This document shows positions 16,985-25,347 of a DNA stretch of 42,657 nucleotides, piece after piece. Each line of letters begins with the position of its first letter. Position 1 is the first letter of the stretch. The stretch is from Candidatus Hinthialibacter antarcticus (GTDB taxonomy: Bacteria; Hinthialibacterota; Hinthialibacteria; Hinthialibacterales; Hinthialibacteraceae). The translations under genes and the position numbers were made by a program. The notes beneath the pieces are model-generated. The model was not told where the DNA came from and did not search any database. It worked only from the letters and a program-made list of their open reading frames with translations. The stretch covers positions 1 through 42,657 of the forward strand of contig JAVCCE010000033.1 of the NCBI GenBank assembly GCA_030765645.1. The letters are read 5' to 3'.

Positions 16985-17674
16985 CTAATCGGTTTTTGAT
17001 GATGCGTCCGGGCCCATGCCTTTTGGCGTATATTCGCGGTCTATGGTTAATACGAATTTGTCAAATTCAAATCCGTCTTCCCGCATGGAAAATGCGATGG
17101 AGTGGAGGCCGGGTTCGTTGATGTCCAGGTAGATTTTATAGGGTTCTCCACAATGGTTTTCTTGCGTGCGTTGTTTACTTTCCCATCGCCAATCGTTTTT
17201 GCCTACGCACCATTGCATACGGCGTCCTGTTTCCGGCCAGAGACCGTCAAGCCCGACATGGATGCCGTTGTCTTCTGGTCCCGTCGAAAATGCGCGCACC
17301 CATACATAGTATCTACCTGGGGTTTTGAATCGAACTTTGTACGTCAAAATCGCGAGTTGGCCCGGCGTGTTTGAAAAGTTTTCACCAGAAATTAACGGAT
17401 CATCATGGGTTCTTCGCGTGTCGGGTAATAATTCAAGATAGGCGCCGCCGCTGGCGCTTTCGGCGTGATTCCCGTCGCCGTCCGGCTCGATTCCCATTGG
17501 GTTTTGAGGCGTTACGGTATACCAGAAGCGAACGCTGTTCAGGTCATGCGAAACATAATGCTCGGCTTCAATGGAAGCCAAGCCATCGGACTCTTCGAAG
17601 ATCATTTCTCTGTCAAGCCCATAAGAATTCACACACAATATACAAAGACAGAGAACCAATAAACGCAAATGCAT
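16985..17674 (-). CDS. Secreted carbohydrate-binding-like protein
   Basis: The 229-residue product starts with a signal peptide (hydrophobic residues 3-18). The mature part looks like a beta-sandwich: ASIEAEHYVSHD near the start, then GKAxL-type strands (SGGAYLELLPDT), YKVRFKTPGRYYVWVRAF, and GLHSIAFSMREDGFEFDKFVLT at the end. This EAEH ... PGRYYVWVR ... DGFEFDKF pattern is seen in the C-terminal domains of GH115-type and related carbohydrate-binding proteins. It is the distal gene of the block and starts 13 nt after the stop of the hydrolase gene. It probably binds a glycan and helps the secreted enzymes; catalytic residues are not evident. Confidence 0.7.
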   Translation of the reverse strand: MHLRLLVLCLCILCVNSYGLDREMIFEESDGLASIEAEHYVSHDLNSVRFWYTVTPQNPMGIEPDGDGNHAESASGGAYLELLPDTRRTHDDPLISGENFSNTPGQLAILTYKVRFKTPGRYYVWVRAFSTGPEDNGIHVGLDGLWPETGRRMQWCVGKNDWRWESKQRTQENHCGEPYKIYLDINEPGLHSIAFSMREDGFEFDKFVLTIDREYTPKGMGPDASSKTD

Positions 17675-17686
17675 AATGTTCCTTTC

Positions 17687-19708
17687 TTAGTTCGTCATTC
17701 GCGCCGGATGTTGCATGACGTCATAGGGTTCCAGCATTTCAATTTTGTCTGGAGCAATGGCGTTTACCAAGTCCGGTAGGTCGTATATCCGCAAGACGCC
17801 GTGGATGGCGTTCTCTAACTGATTGTTGGTCATATTGGCGTCAACGACGTTGCTCCACGATTGCAAGGCGTGAATCAAGGTCGTCTTGGCGAACAAGCCA
17901 GGTTCTAAAAAAGCGGCGTGAAGCGCAGGCGTTGAGGCTTCTCGAACCGCAATGAGATGGACCGGCTGGCGGATAGCGGGATCAATGCGGCTGATGTATT
18001 GCGCCGCAACGAGAATATCTTCCGTTCGCATCCCGACGTAGGATTGTTGCAGCATATAGGCGCTCAGCACGTTTCGCCACGATGAATTGAAATGATTGTG
18101 ATACGACTTCAGGTTATCTTCATGTTTTGTTTCACCGACGCCGCGAATATCAACCGCGAGAACAATACGGCCTTCGCTGAGCTCTTTCTGAATGAGTTCT
18201 TCCATTCGCCCGGCGCTTTTGCCTTGGCCGTGCACGATCAGCGCGGGGCCTGAATTGACTTCTTTCGGCTCGTACTGTACGGCGGGCAGAAAAATGCCCG
18301 GCTCCGGCTTGATGATGAGCCGAGTGATGGTTACGCCGTCGTGTTCTGTTTGGTCGATCGTTTCAATTTCGGGTTTCGGCAACTGTTTGAGACCGCGAAC
18401 GCCCGCGATTTGTCGAACGCTTTGTCGTGTGGAAGATGCTTTGGCGTGTCCCCATAAAACCTGGCGTTGATCCGATAATTTTTTGTTGAACTCGCGATTG
18501 AGATCGTAGACGGAACGCGCGCCGGGGATGGTCATCACTTGTCCGTTGGGGGCGCATAGGGCTTCTTCATCCGTTAATGGCTGCAAGTCGGCAGGTTCGA
18601 TGATGGTCTCATCTTTTCCAAGCAGCCAGCGCTTCATCCATTGCACGGAGGCCTGGCGCAACGGCTGCGTGAAGCCGTGTTCTTCATTGGCCTCGGCGAG
18701 TTCAATGTGATGGGGAACCCCCATGATCGTATAAAGCCGCTTGGCTTCGCGAAAGGCTTTCCAAGTCCCTTCAATGGGGAAAAAATCGCGGGTGGCGCAA
18801 CACATCAGCGTAGGCTTGGGCGCCCGCATGTGGATGTAGTCTGCATGGTCCATGCCGATGGCGATTTGGCCGTAGATGTCTTGTTCGGAATCTTGAGGCG
18901 GCACCATCGATAATGTCGATAGATAGCAACTGGGCGCTGCGACGGTGATGCGGTCGTCTAACGCCATGAGATAACTGGTCAGCGTTCCGCCGCCTGAGTT
19001 GCCGGTGCAGCCGATGCGTTCCGGGTTGACTTCGGGGCGGCTGCATAAGTAATCCAGTGCGCGCATCCCGTCCCAGATGCGGTAGGTCGCGGTGTTGCGT
19101 CCTAGCAACATGCTGCTGATGCCTGTCATGGTGTGACCGAGAGTGCCGCCGATGATGGGCTGGTTATTTTCGTCGATGAGTTGATAGCGCTCGCCTTGGT
19201 CGATGGGATCGTAAATCAACGCGGCCATCCCATTCAACGCAAGCAGCATACAGGCGCGTTGGTAGCCGTCGTACGCTTTTCCATTGGCGCTGTGTCCGCA
19301 AGGAACCAACACGCCGGGGTAAGGCGGCTTGGCGTCGGGAAGAAACAGCATCGCGCTGACGTAATGCTGCGGCTGGCTTTCAAATAAGATTTTTTCAATG
19401 GTGAATCCGTCTTTTTTGATGGTCTCAACCGTTTTCGCGTTAAGCGGCGTACGTTCGGGGAACCCACCCAGCATTTCTACAAAATAATCGCGCATCCGCG
19501 CTTGGCGCTCAAGAATCTGTTGCGGCGTTTGCAGGGCTTCGATTGCTTGGGCGCGATTGGAAAACGCGATCTCGTTGAGTTTGCCAAAATAGGTTTCCAT
19601 CATGCGGCTGGGGGTGACGCCTTCAATGGTTCCCGGCAAGACGGACGGGACTTCAGCGCTTGCCGTAAGCCCGACAAAAAGCATAAGCATCGCCAGTGTT
19701 CGCAGCAT
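17687..19708 (-). CDS. Secreted two-domain alpha/beta-hydrolase (acetyl-xylan-esterase-like)
   Basis: This 673-residue protein has a signal peptide (residues 1-18). The first hydrolase domain, roughly 90-380, shows an oxyanion-type PGVLVPCGHS, LIYDPIDQGE, and a nucleophile elbow CTGNSGGGT with Ser238; an aspartate and a histidine follow (ATRDFFP and NEEHGF). The second part (about 480-660) begins like another hydrolase (ALIVHGQGKS, AVDIRGVGET), but at the elbow position it reads VREAST and not GxSxG, so it is probably inactive. Similar long esterases of the acetyl-xylan-esterase / dienelactone-hydrolase group accompany sulfatases in polysaccharide-degrading bacteria. Deacetylation of a glycan is the best guess. 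It starts 21 nt after the end of the sulfatase gene upstream. Confidence 0.75.
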   Translation of the reverse strand: MLRTLAMLMLFVGLTASAEVPSVLPGTIEGVTPSRMMETYFGKLNEIAFSNRAQAIEALQTPQQILERQARMRDYFVEMLGGFPERTPLNAKTVETIKKDGFTIEKILFESQPQHYVSAMLFLPDAKPPYPGVLVPCGHSANGKAYDGYQRACMLLALNGMAALIYDPIDQGERYQLIDENNQPIIGGTLGHTMTGISSMLLGRNTATYRIWDGMRALDYLCSRPEVNPERIGCTGNSGGGTLTSYLMALDDRITVAAPSCYLSTLSMVPPQDSEQDIYGQIAIGMDHADYIHMRAPKPTLMCCATRDFFPIEGTWKAFREAKRLYTIMGVPHHIELAEANEEHGFTQPLRQASVQWMKRWLLGKDETIIEPADLQPLTDEEALCAPNGQVMTIPGARSVYDLNREFNKKLSDQRQVLWGHAKASSTRQSVRQIAGVRGLKQLPKPEIETIDQTEHDGVTITRLIIKPEPGIFLPAVQYEPKEVNSGPALIVHGQGKSAGRMEELIQKELSEGRIVLAVDIRGVGETKHEDNLKSYHNHFNSSWRNVLSAYMLQQSYVGMRTEDILVAAQYISRIDPAIRQPVHLIAVREASTPALHAAFLEPGLFAKTTLIHALQSWSNVVDANMTNNQLENAIHGVLRIYDLPDLVNAIAPDKIEMLEPYDVMQHPARMTN

Positions 19709-19729
19709 GGTTATTCTCCTTCAACAGCG

Positions 19730-21115
19730 TTATTTATTTTGATGCTCCGCTTTGATGCGCTTGCCGGTTTCAGGGTGAAACTCGTTTGGCAGAGAATCAT
19801 CCGGCGGGATGTCGTTGGTTTCCTGAATCCACTGGTCAAGGCGTTTTCTCATGCGCACTAATACTTTTTGGTATGCAGGATCGTACGCCAAGTTATAGAA
19901 CTCGTTTGGGTCGGCTGTGATGTCATAAAGTTCTTCTTCGGCGCGGCGCGAACGGAACAGCAGCATTTGCTCTTGCGTGAGTTGGTTTGCGTCGCGCAGT
20001 TTGCGAATCTCTTCAAACATTGGCGTATTGAGGCTGTCTGCTGAGGTCTCAAGCGCGCGCTCAGGAAACGCATTGTGGATGTATTTATAGCGCTTGTCGC
20101 GTACCGCGCGGATATGTTCGTCAAAGTCGTGCCAGTTGGCTTCGGCGAAAATGTAGTCGCGTTCATGTTCCGATGGATTCATCACCTGGTCAGTGAGACT
20201 AACGCCCTGCATGTCGCTTGGGACTTCGACGCCAGCGGCTTGCAGCGTTGCGGGGGCGATATCGACGGTGCTGACAAGCCCATCATATTTTTGTTGGGGC
20301 TGAATCATCCGGGGCCAAAAAGCAATCAACGGCGTTGAGATGCCACTGTCGTACATGGTGGTCTTGGCGCGGGGGAAGGGCATTCCATTATCGCCCCAAA
20401 AAATGATGAGCGTGTTTTCAAGCAAATTATTTTCGCGCAGATGGTCCATTAATTTGCCGATCTCCTGGTCCATGCGGGTGATCTCATCATAAAAGCCCGC
20501 TAGGTTTTCGCGCACGATGGGGATGTCGGGCAGGTATCGCGGCACTACGATTTCCTCATGGGTGTAGGGCTTGTCGATACAGCCCCGGTCAAAGGGACGA
20601 TGAGCGTCGACGAAACCCATCTGCAAAAAGAACGGCTGTTGTTTGGGGCGCTCATCCATAAAAGACGACCAGTCGGTCACTTTGCCTTTGACGGAGTGGA
20701 ACTTTTTGGCGGCGGCGTCGCCCAAATGGAGTTTGCCAACCGAGCCGGTGTGATACCCCGCAGGCGCGAGCAACTCCGGGACGATGGCTTGATTTGCGGG
20801 AAGCGGATCATGCAAATTGTCCGCCCCGGTTGAGTGCGGATACTTACCCGTGAATACGCTGCAACGGCTGGGGCTGCATGACGAAATTGTCACGAACGCA
20901 TTGGTGAATTGCAGGCCGCCTTTCGCGAGAGCGTCGATTGTCGGCGTTCGGATGGTCGGGTGGCCGTAACAAGCGATGTCGCGGCCTCCGACGTCATCAG
21001 CGATGATCCAGATGATGTTGGGTTTTTCATCGCTGTCGCTGGTTTGCGCTACGGCGTTGCGCATGGCGGCAAGCGCCATACTGGACTGTAAAAAACTGCG
21101 TCGCGTAAGAGGCAT
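19730..21115 (-). CDS. Sulfatase (formylglycine type I) with Tat signal, second copy
   Basis: The 461-residue enzyme is the second predicted exported sulfate-ester hydrolase of the block. The leader has the Tat motif TRRSFLQS (residues 4-11). IADDVGG holds the metal aspartates 40-41. The signature is CSPSRCSVFTG with Cys80 as formylglycine site. GKLHLG, GDNGMP and the C-terminal YKYIHN are present. It is closer to the heparan/iduronate-type sulfatases (short C-terminus, SSCSPSR) than to the plus-strand one. The start is placed at 21115, where the Tat leader begins, with AGGATAGG upstream; the upstream ATG at 21133 has no better support. It is co-directional with the esterase (21 nt) and lies 77 nt from the GH-like gene. 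Confidence 0.92.
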   Translation of the reverse strand: MPLTRRSFLQSSMALAAMRNAVAQTSDSDEKPNIIWIIADDVGGRDIACYGHPTIRTPTIDALAKGGLQFTNAFVTISSCSPSRCSVFTGKYPHSTGADNLHDPLPANQAIVPELLAPAGYHTGSVGKLHLGDAAAKKFHSVKGKVTDWSSFMDERPKQQPFFLQMGFVDAHRPFDRGCIDKPYTHEEIVVPRYLPDIPIVRENLAGFYDEITRMDQEIGKLMDHLRENNLLENTLIIFWGDNGMPFPRAKTTMYDSGISTPLIAFWPRMIQPQQKYDGLVSTVDIAPATLQAAGVEVPSDMQGVSLTDQVMNPSEHERDYIFAEANWHDFDEHIRAVRDKRYKYIHNAFPERALETSADSLNTPMFEEIRKLRDANQLTQEQMLLFRSRRAEEELYDITADPNEFYNLAYDPAYQKVLVRMRKRLDQWIQETNDIPPDDSLPNEFHPETGKRIKAEHQNK

Positions 21116-21192
21116 GAATCCTATCCTTCCCAATGGTAATACTACGATGATTTCAAAGCCTCTGTGGTATTGTCAAGCAGCATCGCGATGAA

Positions 21193-22593
21193 TTATTTCT
21201 TCTCGATAAACAAAGCCGCAGGGCCGTCAACTGGATTTTCGATTTTCATCTTTGAATTCGATGTTAAGCGCTTGTCCTTCAATTCAATTTTACTGGTCTC
21301 CACATTGAGCCACTCGACTGTGTACTCGCCTGCTGGCATTTCAACTTCTACGTTCTTTGTGTCTTGAGGGACAAACACAAGATATCTTGTTTCCGAATCC
21401 GCTAAACAGTATCCCGTATTTGATAACTCATTCATCGGCTTGCTGGCGTTGAGGTCCATGCGGGCGGTGAATTTACGAATGTCTCCAAGAGCGCGGCGTA
21501 AGGCGGCATATTTTTCGTCGAATGGCTGTTGGCCTAAAACGACAGCGTCATACGTGTCCATAAAAATTGGGTTCAACCCACGGCAGGCGCTTTTCCACGC
21601 CCATGAGGCGTAGCCGCCGATTCCCCATAAGTGGTCGGTGTCGGATATTACAACTTTCTTTCCCGTGTTGGCGGGCGGGTTGTCGCGATAGCCACCGTCA
21701 TTGTTCGGCGATATCCAATCGGCGGGGCTGTCAAACAGCGTTTTATTTTTGCCGCCTTTGTATTGAAAGGTCATGCCGACGGGATGTTGGACGGGCTTGG
21801 TTGATTCGTATTGTTTGATAAAACGGATCAGGTGGTATTGCCATTCGGTGGATGGCGGGTGGTTTTCGTTTGATATTTCGTACAACACATTATCTAGATC
21901 GTTGACTTGGTCGATGACCTCACGGATATACGCCTTCTGGATTTCGAGAACTTTATCATTGCCGAGTTCGTGAATCTCGAGTCCCTTGCCGTCGCCATTG
22001 GTATCGCCGTTGGTTCCATTGATATTGTTATTGAGAGCAAATGGATGGAAATCCAGTGCTTGATTGACGTGTTGTAAGCCCCAACCCTCAAAGAACATGA
22101 TCGAAACGTAGATGCCTTTTTGGCCCGCAGCGGCGACGCGTTCGCGCAGACGGTTGAAATATTCGGGATTAAATTTTGATAAATCGAATTTGGGCTTCCC
22201 GTCCGTTGCTTCGCCGGGGCCGGTGCGCAGCCAAGGCAGCGGCGCGACAAAGTGGCGTGTGTGTTCATTGCGATTATTGGCGCCATTGCCCGATGTATCC
22301 CACTGGGTCAGGTCCCATGCCCACATGCGCATGAAATTGTGATTGAGTTCTTCCATCCAAGTGATGTATTGCGGATAGTCAAACGCTGGCGGCGGGTCGC
22401 TCGGCCCCATATCAACCAGGTTATACCAGGTATGCGAGCCGGTGAGTAGGATCGCCTTGCCGTCTTGATCGCAAAAATAATTTTGGTTTTCTTTGCATAC
22501 GCGTAATGGGCCGTTGGATGGCGCCGCGTCGCTGGTCAACGCAATGAACAAGAATAACGTGAATGCACAAAAACTAACGATTGGTTGTCTCAT
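21193..22593 (-). CDS. Secreted GH-A-like glycoside hydrolase with C-terminal beta domain
   Basis: The 466-residue protein has a signal peptide (1-24). The TIM-barrel part begins GKAILLTGSHTWYNL and has a strand WMEELNHNFMRMWAW, a typical start of GH5/GH-A-like barrels. The acid/base pair is probably Asn242-Glu243 in YEISNEN. At the position where the nucleophile Glu is expected the sequence reads VVISDTDHLWG, so the second catalytic residue is unclear. The last about 90 residues form a beta domain like the 'putative collagen-binding' domains that follow such barrels (SETRYLVFVPQ, then GEYTVEWLN). The ATG at 22593 is chosen because GGGAGAG lies upstream; a TTG at 22608 also is in frame. Substrate unknown. 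Confidence 0.72.
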   Translation of the reverse strand: MRQPIVSFCAFTLFLFIALTSDAAPSNGPLRVCKENQNYFCDQDGKAILLTGSHTWYNLVDMGPSDPPPAFDYPQYITWMEELNHNFMRMWAWDLTQWDTSGNGANNRNEHTRHFVAPLPWLRTGPGEATDGKPKFDLSKFNPEYFNRLRERVAAAGQKGIYVSIMFFEGWGLQHVNQALDFHPFALNNNINGTNGDTNGDGKGLEIHELGNDKVLEIQKAYIREVIDQVNDLDNVLYEISNENHPPSTEWQYHLIRFIKQYESTKPVQHPVGMTFQYKGGKNKTLFDSPADWISPNNDGGYRDNPPANTGKKVVISDTDHLWGIGGYASWAWKSACRGLNPIFMDTYDAVVLGQQPFDEKYAALRRALGDIRKFTARMDLNASKPMNELSNTGYCLADSETRYLVFVPQDTKNVEVEMPAGEYTVEWLNVETSKIELKDKRLTSNSKMKIENPVDGPAALFIEKK

Positions 22594-22625
22594 GGTTCTC
22601 TCTCCCAAACTCTTGAAAATTCCTC

Positions 22626-22695
22626 GGGGGTGGCTTGCGCTTGTCTCCGTCGCGGCTTATTGCCGCTGACTACGAAAGTCGCTCCACCCAATCCC
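22626..22695. other. Intergenic hairpin between GH-like and BNR-repeat genes
   Basis: GGGTGG (22628-22633) pairs with CCACCC (22684-22689) around an inner stem with GCGGC-TTATT-GCCGC (22652-22666). The shape resembles family A, but the sequence is different, so it is not counted as a copy. It could act on the transcript linking the two genes. Confidence 0.4.
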
Positions 22696-22744
22696 CTGCG
22701 GCATTTTGTGCTTAAAATACGGTTCGTCCAAAATGAAAATCCGT

Positions 22745-23893
22745 TTATTGCATTCGGCTGCGATACATCAGAATGAAATCGCTTTCATCGAATAATGTCA
22801 TATAAAGCCGCGCGTCTGAACCGTCGTAGGCGGATTTGGCGTCGCCCGCCCAATAGTATTGCACAGCGAGGCGTCCGCTGGGAAGCAAGACGCCGCTGGG
22901 GTAGCCGAAGTCGCCTTGCAATGGCCGCGAGAAGACGCTGACCCATTTTACGTCCCAACTGCGTCCCGCATCGCGAGTGAGGATTCCACGAATGGTTTTG
23001 AAATCCTGGCTGCGGTCGCCGTAGAGCAAAAGCAACCAGCCGTTCGAAAGGCGCACAAAATCGCCGGGGTGATTGAACGGGTCGGTCAGGCGTTTGGGCG
23101 TACTCCAAGTGCGCCCGTCATCTTCGCTCGATAGAATATCAATGCGCTGAGTGGAGACGGTGCGGGCGGCGGCGAGGATGCGTCCATCGCCGAATGAATA
23201 CAATGCGGTTTCGTTGTGGTCGTCGGCGAGCAAGACCGGTTCGCCCCAGGTTTCTCCGTCATCCAGTGAGCGAACCAGGTAGGCGTAATCCCGCGCATCA
23301 TTCCGCACCGCTGTCGCGCCGGGAACCGAGGCGGCGTAGCGTCCGTAGACGCTCATCAACAGGTCGCCGTTCTCTGCTTGCACGATGCGCCCATAGGGCG
23401 AGCACGGTTCCAAGCCAGCAACTCCCAGCGGACGCGGCAGGCTCCAAGTGCGTCCCAGGTCGTCAGAATAAAGCGTCATACATTGGGCGTTGTCGAGTTC
23501 GGGGCGGTATTTCTGGTCAAAATCATAACTGCCTTGACGGTGATAGGCGACGATGATGCGCCCCGTCGGCGTCAGCCCAACGGCGGGATTTCTATCATCA
23601 GCGGGGCCGTCAATTACGATGTCGGGCGTTTGCCAACTCAACCCCGAATCAATCGACCAGCGCATCGACAAGGCGCCGCCGACGCCCAGATGACCGCCGC
23701 CGCTGCGGTAGGCGCTGAACATGATTTCTTCAAGATTGGTGAGTACCGGGAAATAGCCGGATTGTTCTGAAACGACGATGTGTTTAACGGAGGGGAATTC
23801 AAAAATATTCAAAAACGGCGTATACGGTTGAGCGCAGAGAGACCGGGACGCAAGGGCCAACAGCAGCATGAATAACGTCCCGGTTCGGGTCAT
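22745..23893 (-). CDS. Secreted BNR/Asp-box repeat protein (sialidase-like fold)
   Basis: The 382-residue product has a signal peptide (residues 1-21) and five Asp-box motifs of type S/T-x-D-x-G-x-x-W: SIDSGLSW, SDDLGRTW, SLDDGETW, SEDDGRTW and TRDAGRSW. These mark a six-bladed beta-propeller as in sialidases. The classical FRIP motif of bacterial sialidases is not seen, so sialic-acid cleavage is not assured; other exo-glycosidase or binding roles are possible. The ATG at 23893 lies 4 nt after the stop of the sigma-54 activator. GAGGAT, which lies in the end of that gene, is 7 nt upstream, so translation is coupled. An upstream ATG at 23944 would lengthen the leader by 17 residues and is less likely. 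Confidence 0.8.
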   Translation of the reverse strand: MTRTGTLFMLLLALASRSLCAQPYTPFLNIFEFPSVKHIVVSEQSGYFPVLTNLEEIMFSAYRSGGGHLGVGGALSMRWSIDSGLSWQTPDIVIDGPADDRNPAVGLTPTGRIIVAYHRQGSYDFDQKYRPELDNAQCMTLYSDDLGRTWSLPRPLGVAGLEPCSPYGRIVQAENGDLLMSVYGRYAASVPGATAVRNDARDYAYLVRSLDDGETWGEPVLLADDHNETALYSFGDGRILAAARTVSTQRIDILSSEDDGRTWSTPKRLTDPFNHPGDFVRLSNGWLLLLYGDRSQDFKTIRGILTRDAGRSWDVKWVSVFSRPLQGDFGYPSGVLLPSGRLAVQYYWAGDAKSAYDGSDARLYMTLFDESDFILMYRSRMQ

Positions 23894-23897
23894 GGCG

Positions 23898-25280
23898 TTA
23901 ATCCTCATCGTTGGCGTCGTCGTCTTTTTCGGCGCCGTATTCATGTAATTTTCGAATCAATGTACGTCGGCCTATGCCTAAGGCTTCGGCGGTTTTGGTG
24001 CGGTTGCCGTCATGGCGTTTGAGCGCATCGAGGATCACTTGTTTCTCAACGTCGGAGAGAGTGGCGTCGGCGTCGATGGATTGAAGCGCCGGGGCGTCGT
24101 CATCGTCATCGCCTCGAATTTCACGCGGCACGTTCTTGACTTCGATGACCTCGCCGCGCGTGAGCAACACCATGCTTTCGATGACGCCTTGCAGTTCGCG
24201 CACGTTGCCCGGCCATGCGTAGCGCTTGAGCCGCTCCATCGCCGCTTTGTCAATTTTGATGGCGCCTCTCTCATTTTCTTGCGCATAGCGTTGTACGAAA
24301 GTGTTGACCAGGAGGGGGATGTCATCCTGGCGTTCCCGCAATGACGGGGTGTCGATCGTAATCACTTTCAGGCGGTAGAATAAATCTTCACGAAATTCGC
24401 TTTTCTCAACCAATTCTTGCAGGCTGCGGTTGGTGGCGGCGATGATGCGAATATCGACGGAAATGGTTTCGCTGCCGCCGACGCGCTCAAATTGTTTTTC
24501 TTGCAAGACCCGTAACAGTTTTACTTGAATCGCCGGGCTGATTTCACTGATTTCATCGAGAAACAACGTCCCGCCGTCTGCGACCTCAAAGCGTCCTTTG
24601 CGTTGTTTGACGGCGCCGGTGAAGGCGCCGCGTTCATGACCGAACAGTTCGCTTTCTAACAAATTTTCCGAAAGCGCTGCGCAATGGATCGGGACAAACA
24701 GCCGGTCTTTACGTGGGCTGAGATCGTGTATCGCGCGCGCGACCAATTCTTTACCGGAGCCGGTCTCGCCGGTAATCAGCACCGTCGCTTTGCTGGGTGC
24801 GACCTGCTCAATGGTTTCCATCAAGTCCTGGATCGGTTTGCTTTGTCCGATGATGCCGCCGGCGCCGGGTTGGGATTTGCTGCTCTCGCGGTGATATTCG
24901 TTTTCTTGTTCAATGCGGCGCTTTTTTAAGACTTGCTCCAGCATGACGTCGAGCTCGTCGAGGTTCACTGGTTTGGTGAGATAGTTGTAGGCGCCGAGCC
25001 GCATGGCGCGAACCGCCATTTCGATGCTGCCGTACGCGGTTAGCATAATCACGTCGGTGTTGGGGCTGGCCGCTTTGGTTTTTTCTAATAACTCCATGCC
25101 GCCCATGTTGGGCATACGGATGTCGGAAATAAGAACGTCGTAGTCGCGTTTTTCAATCAGCTCGAGCGCTTCGACGCCGTCGGCGGCGAGGTCGACGCGG
25201 CGGCCTTCTTCCAGGATGGCTTTCTGCAAGCCCTCACGGGAATTGATTTCATCATCAGCAATTAAAATCGAATGAGGCAT
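23898..25280 (-). CDS. NtrC-family sigma-54-dependent response regulator
   Basis: The 460-residue protein has three domains. The receiver (1-120) has Asp9/Asp10, phospho-acceptor Asp53 and Lys103. The AAA+ domain (about 145-380) has Walker A GETGSGKE (171-178), GAFTGA (218-223, contact with sigma-54) and Walker B GTLFLDE (237-243). The Fis-type HTH is at the C-terminus (GNRTKTAEALGIGRRTLIRKL). It should activate sigma-54 promoters after phosphorylation. No histidine kinase lies in the window. The next gene starts 4 nt after its stop, tying it to the BNR-repeat protein and perhaps to the degradation block. Confidence 0.95.
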   Translation of the reverse strand: MPHSILIADDEINSREGLQKAILEEGRRVDLAADGVEALELIEKRDYDVLISDIRMPNMGGMELLEKTKAASPNTDVIMLTAYGSIEMAVRAMRLGAYNYLTKPVNLDELDVMLEQVLKKRRIEQENEYHRESSKSQPGAGGIIGQSKPIQDLMETIEQVAPSKATVLITGETGSGKELVARAIHDLSPRKDRLFVPIHCAALSENLLESELFGHERGAFTGAVKQRKGRFEVADGGTLFLDEISEISPAIQVKLLRVLQEKQFERVGGSETISVDIRIIAATNRSLQELVEKSEFREDLFYRLKVITIDTPSLRERQDDIPLLVNTFVQRYAQENERGAIKIDKAAMERLKRYAWPGNVRELQGVIESMVLLTRGEVIEVKNVPREIRGDDDDDAPALQSIDADATLSDVEKQVILDALKRHDGNRTKTAEALGIGRRTLIRKLHEYGAEKDDDANDED

Positions 25281-25347
25281 AGCGCTTTCTTTTCAATGTG
25301 AATTCAGAATGGCGTGTTGGTTCAGTGTATAAGAGGCGGAGACGAAA

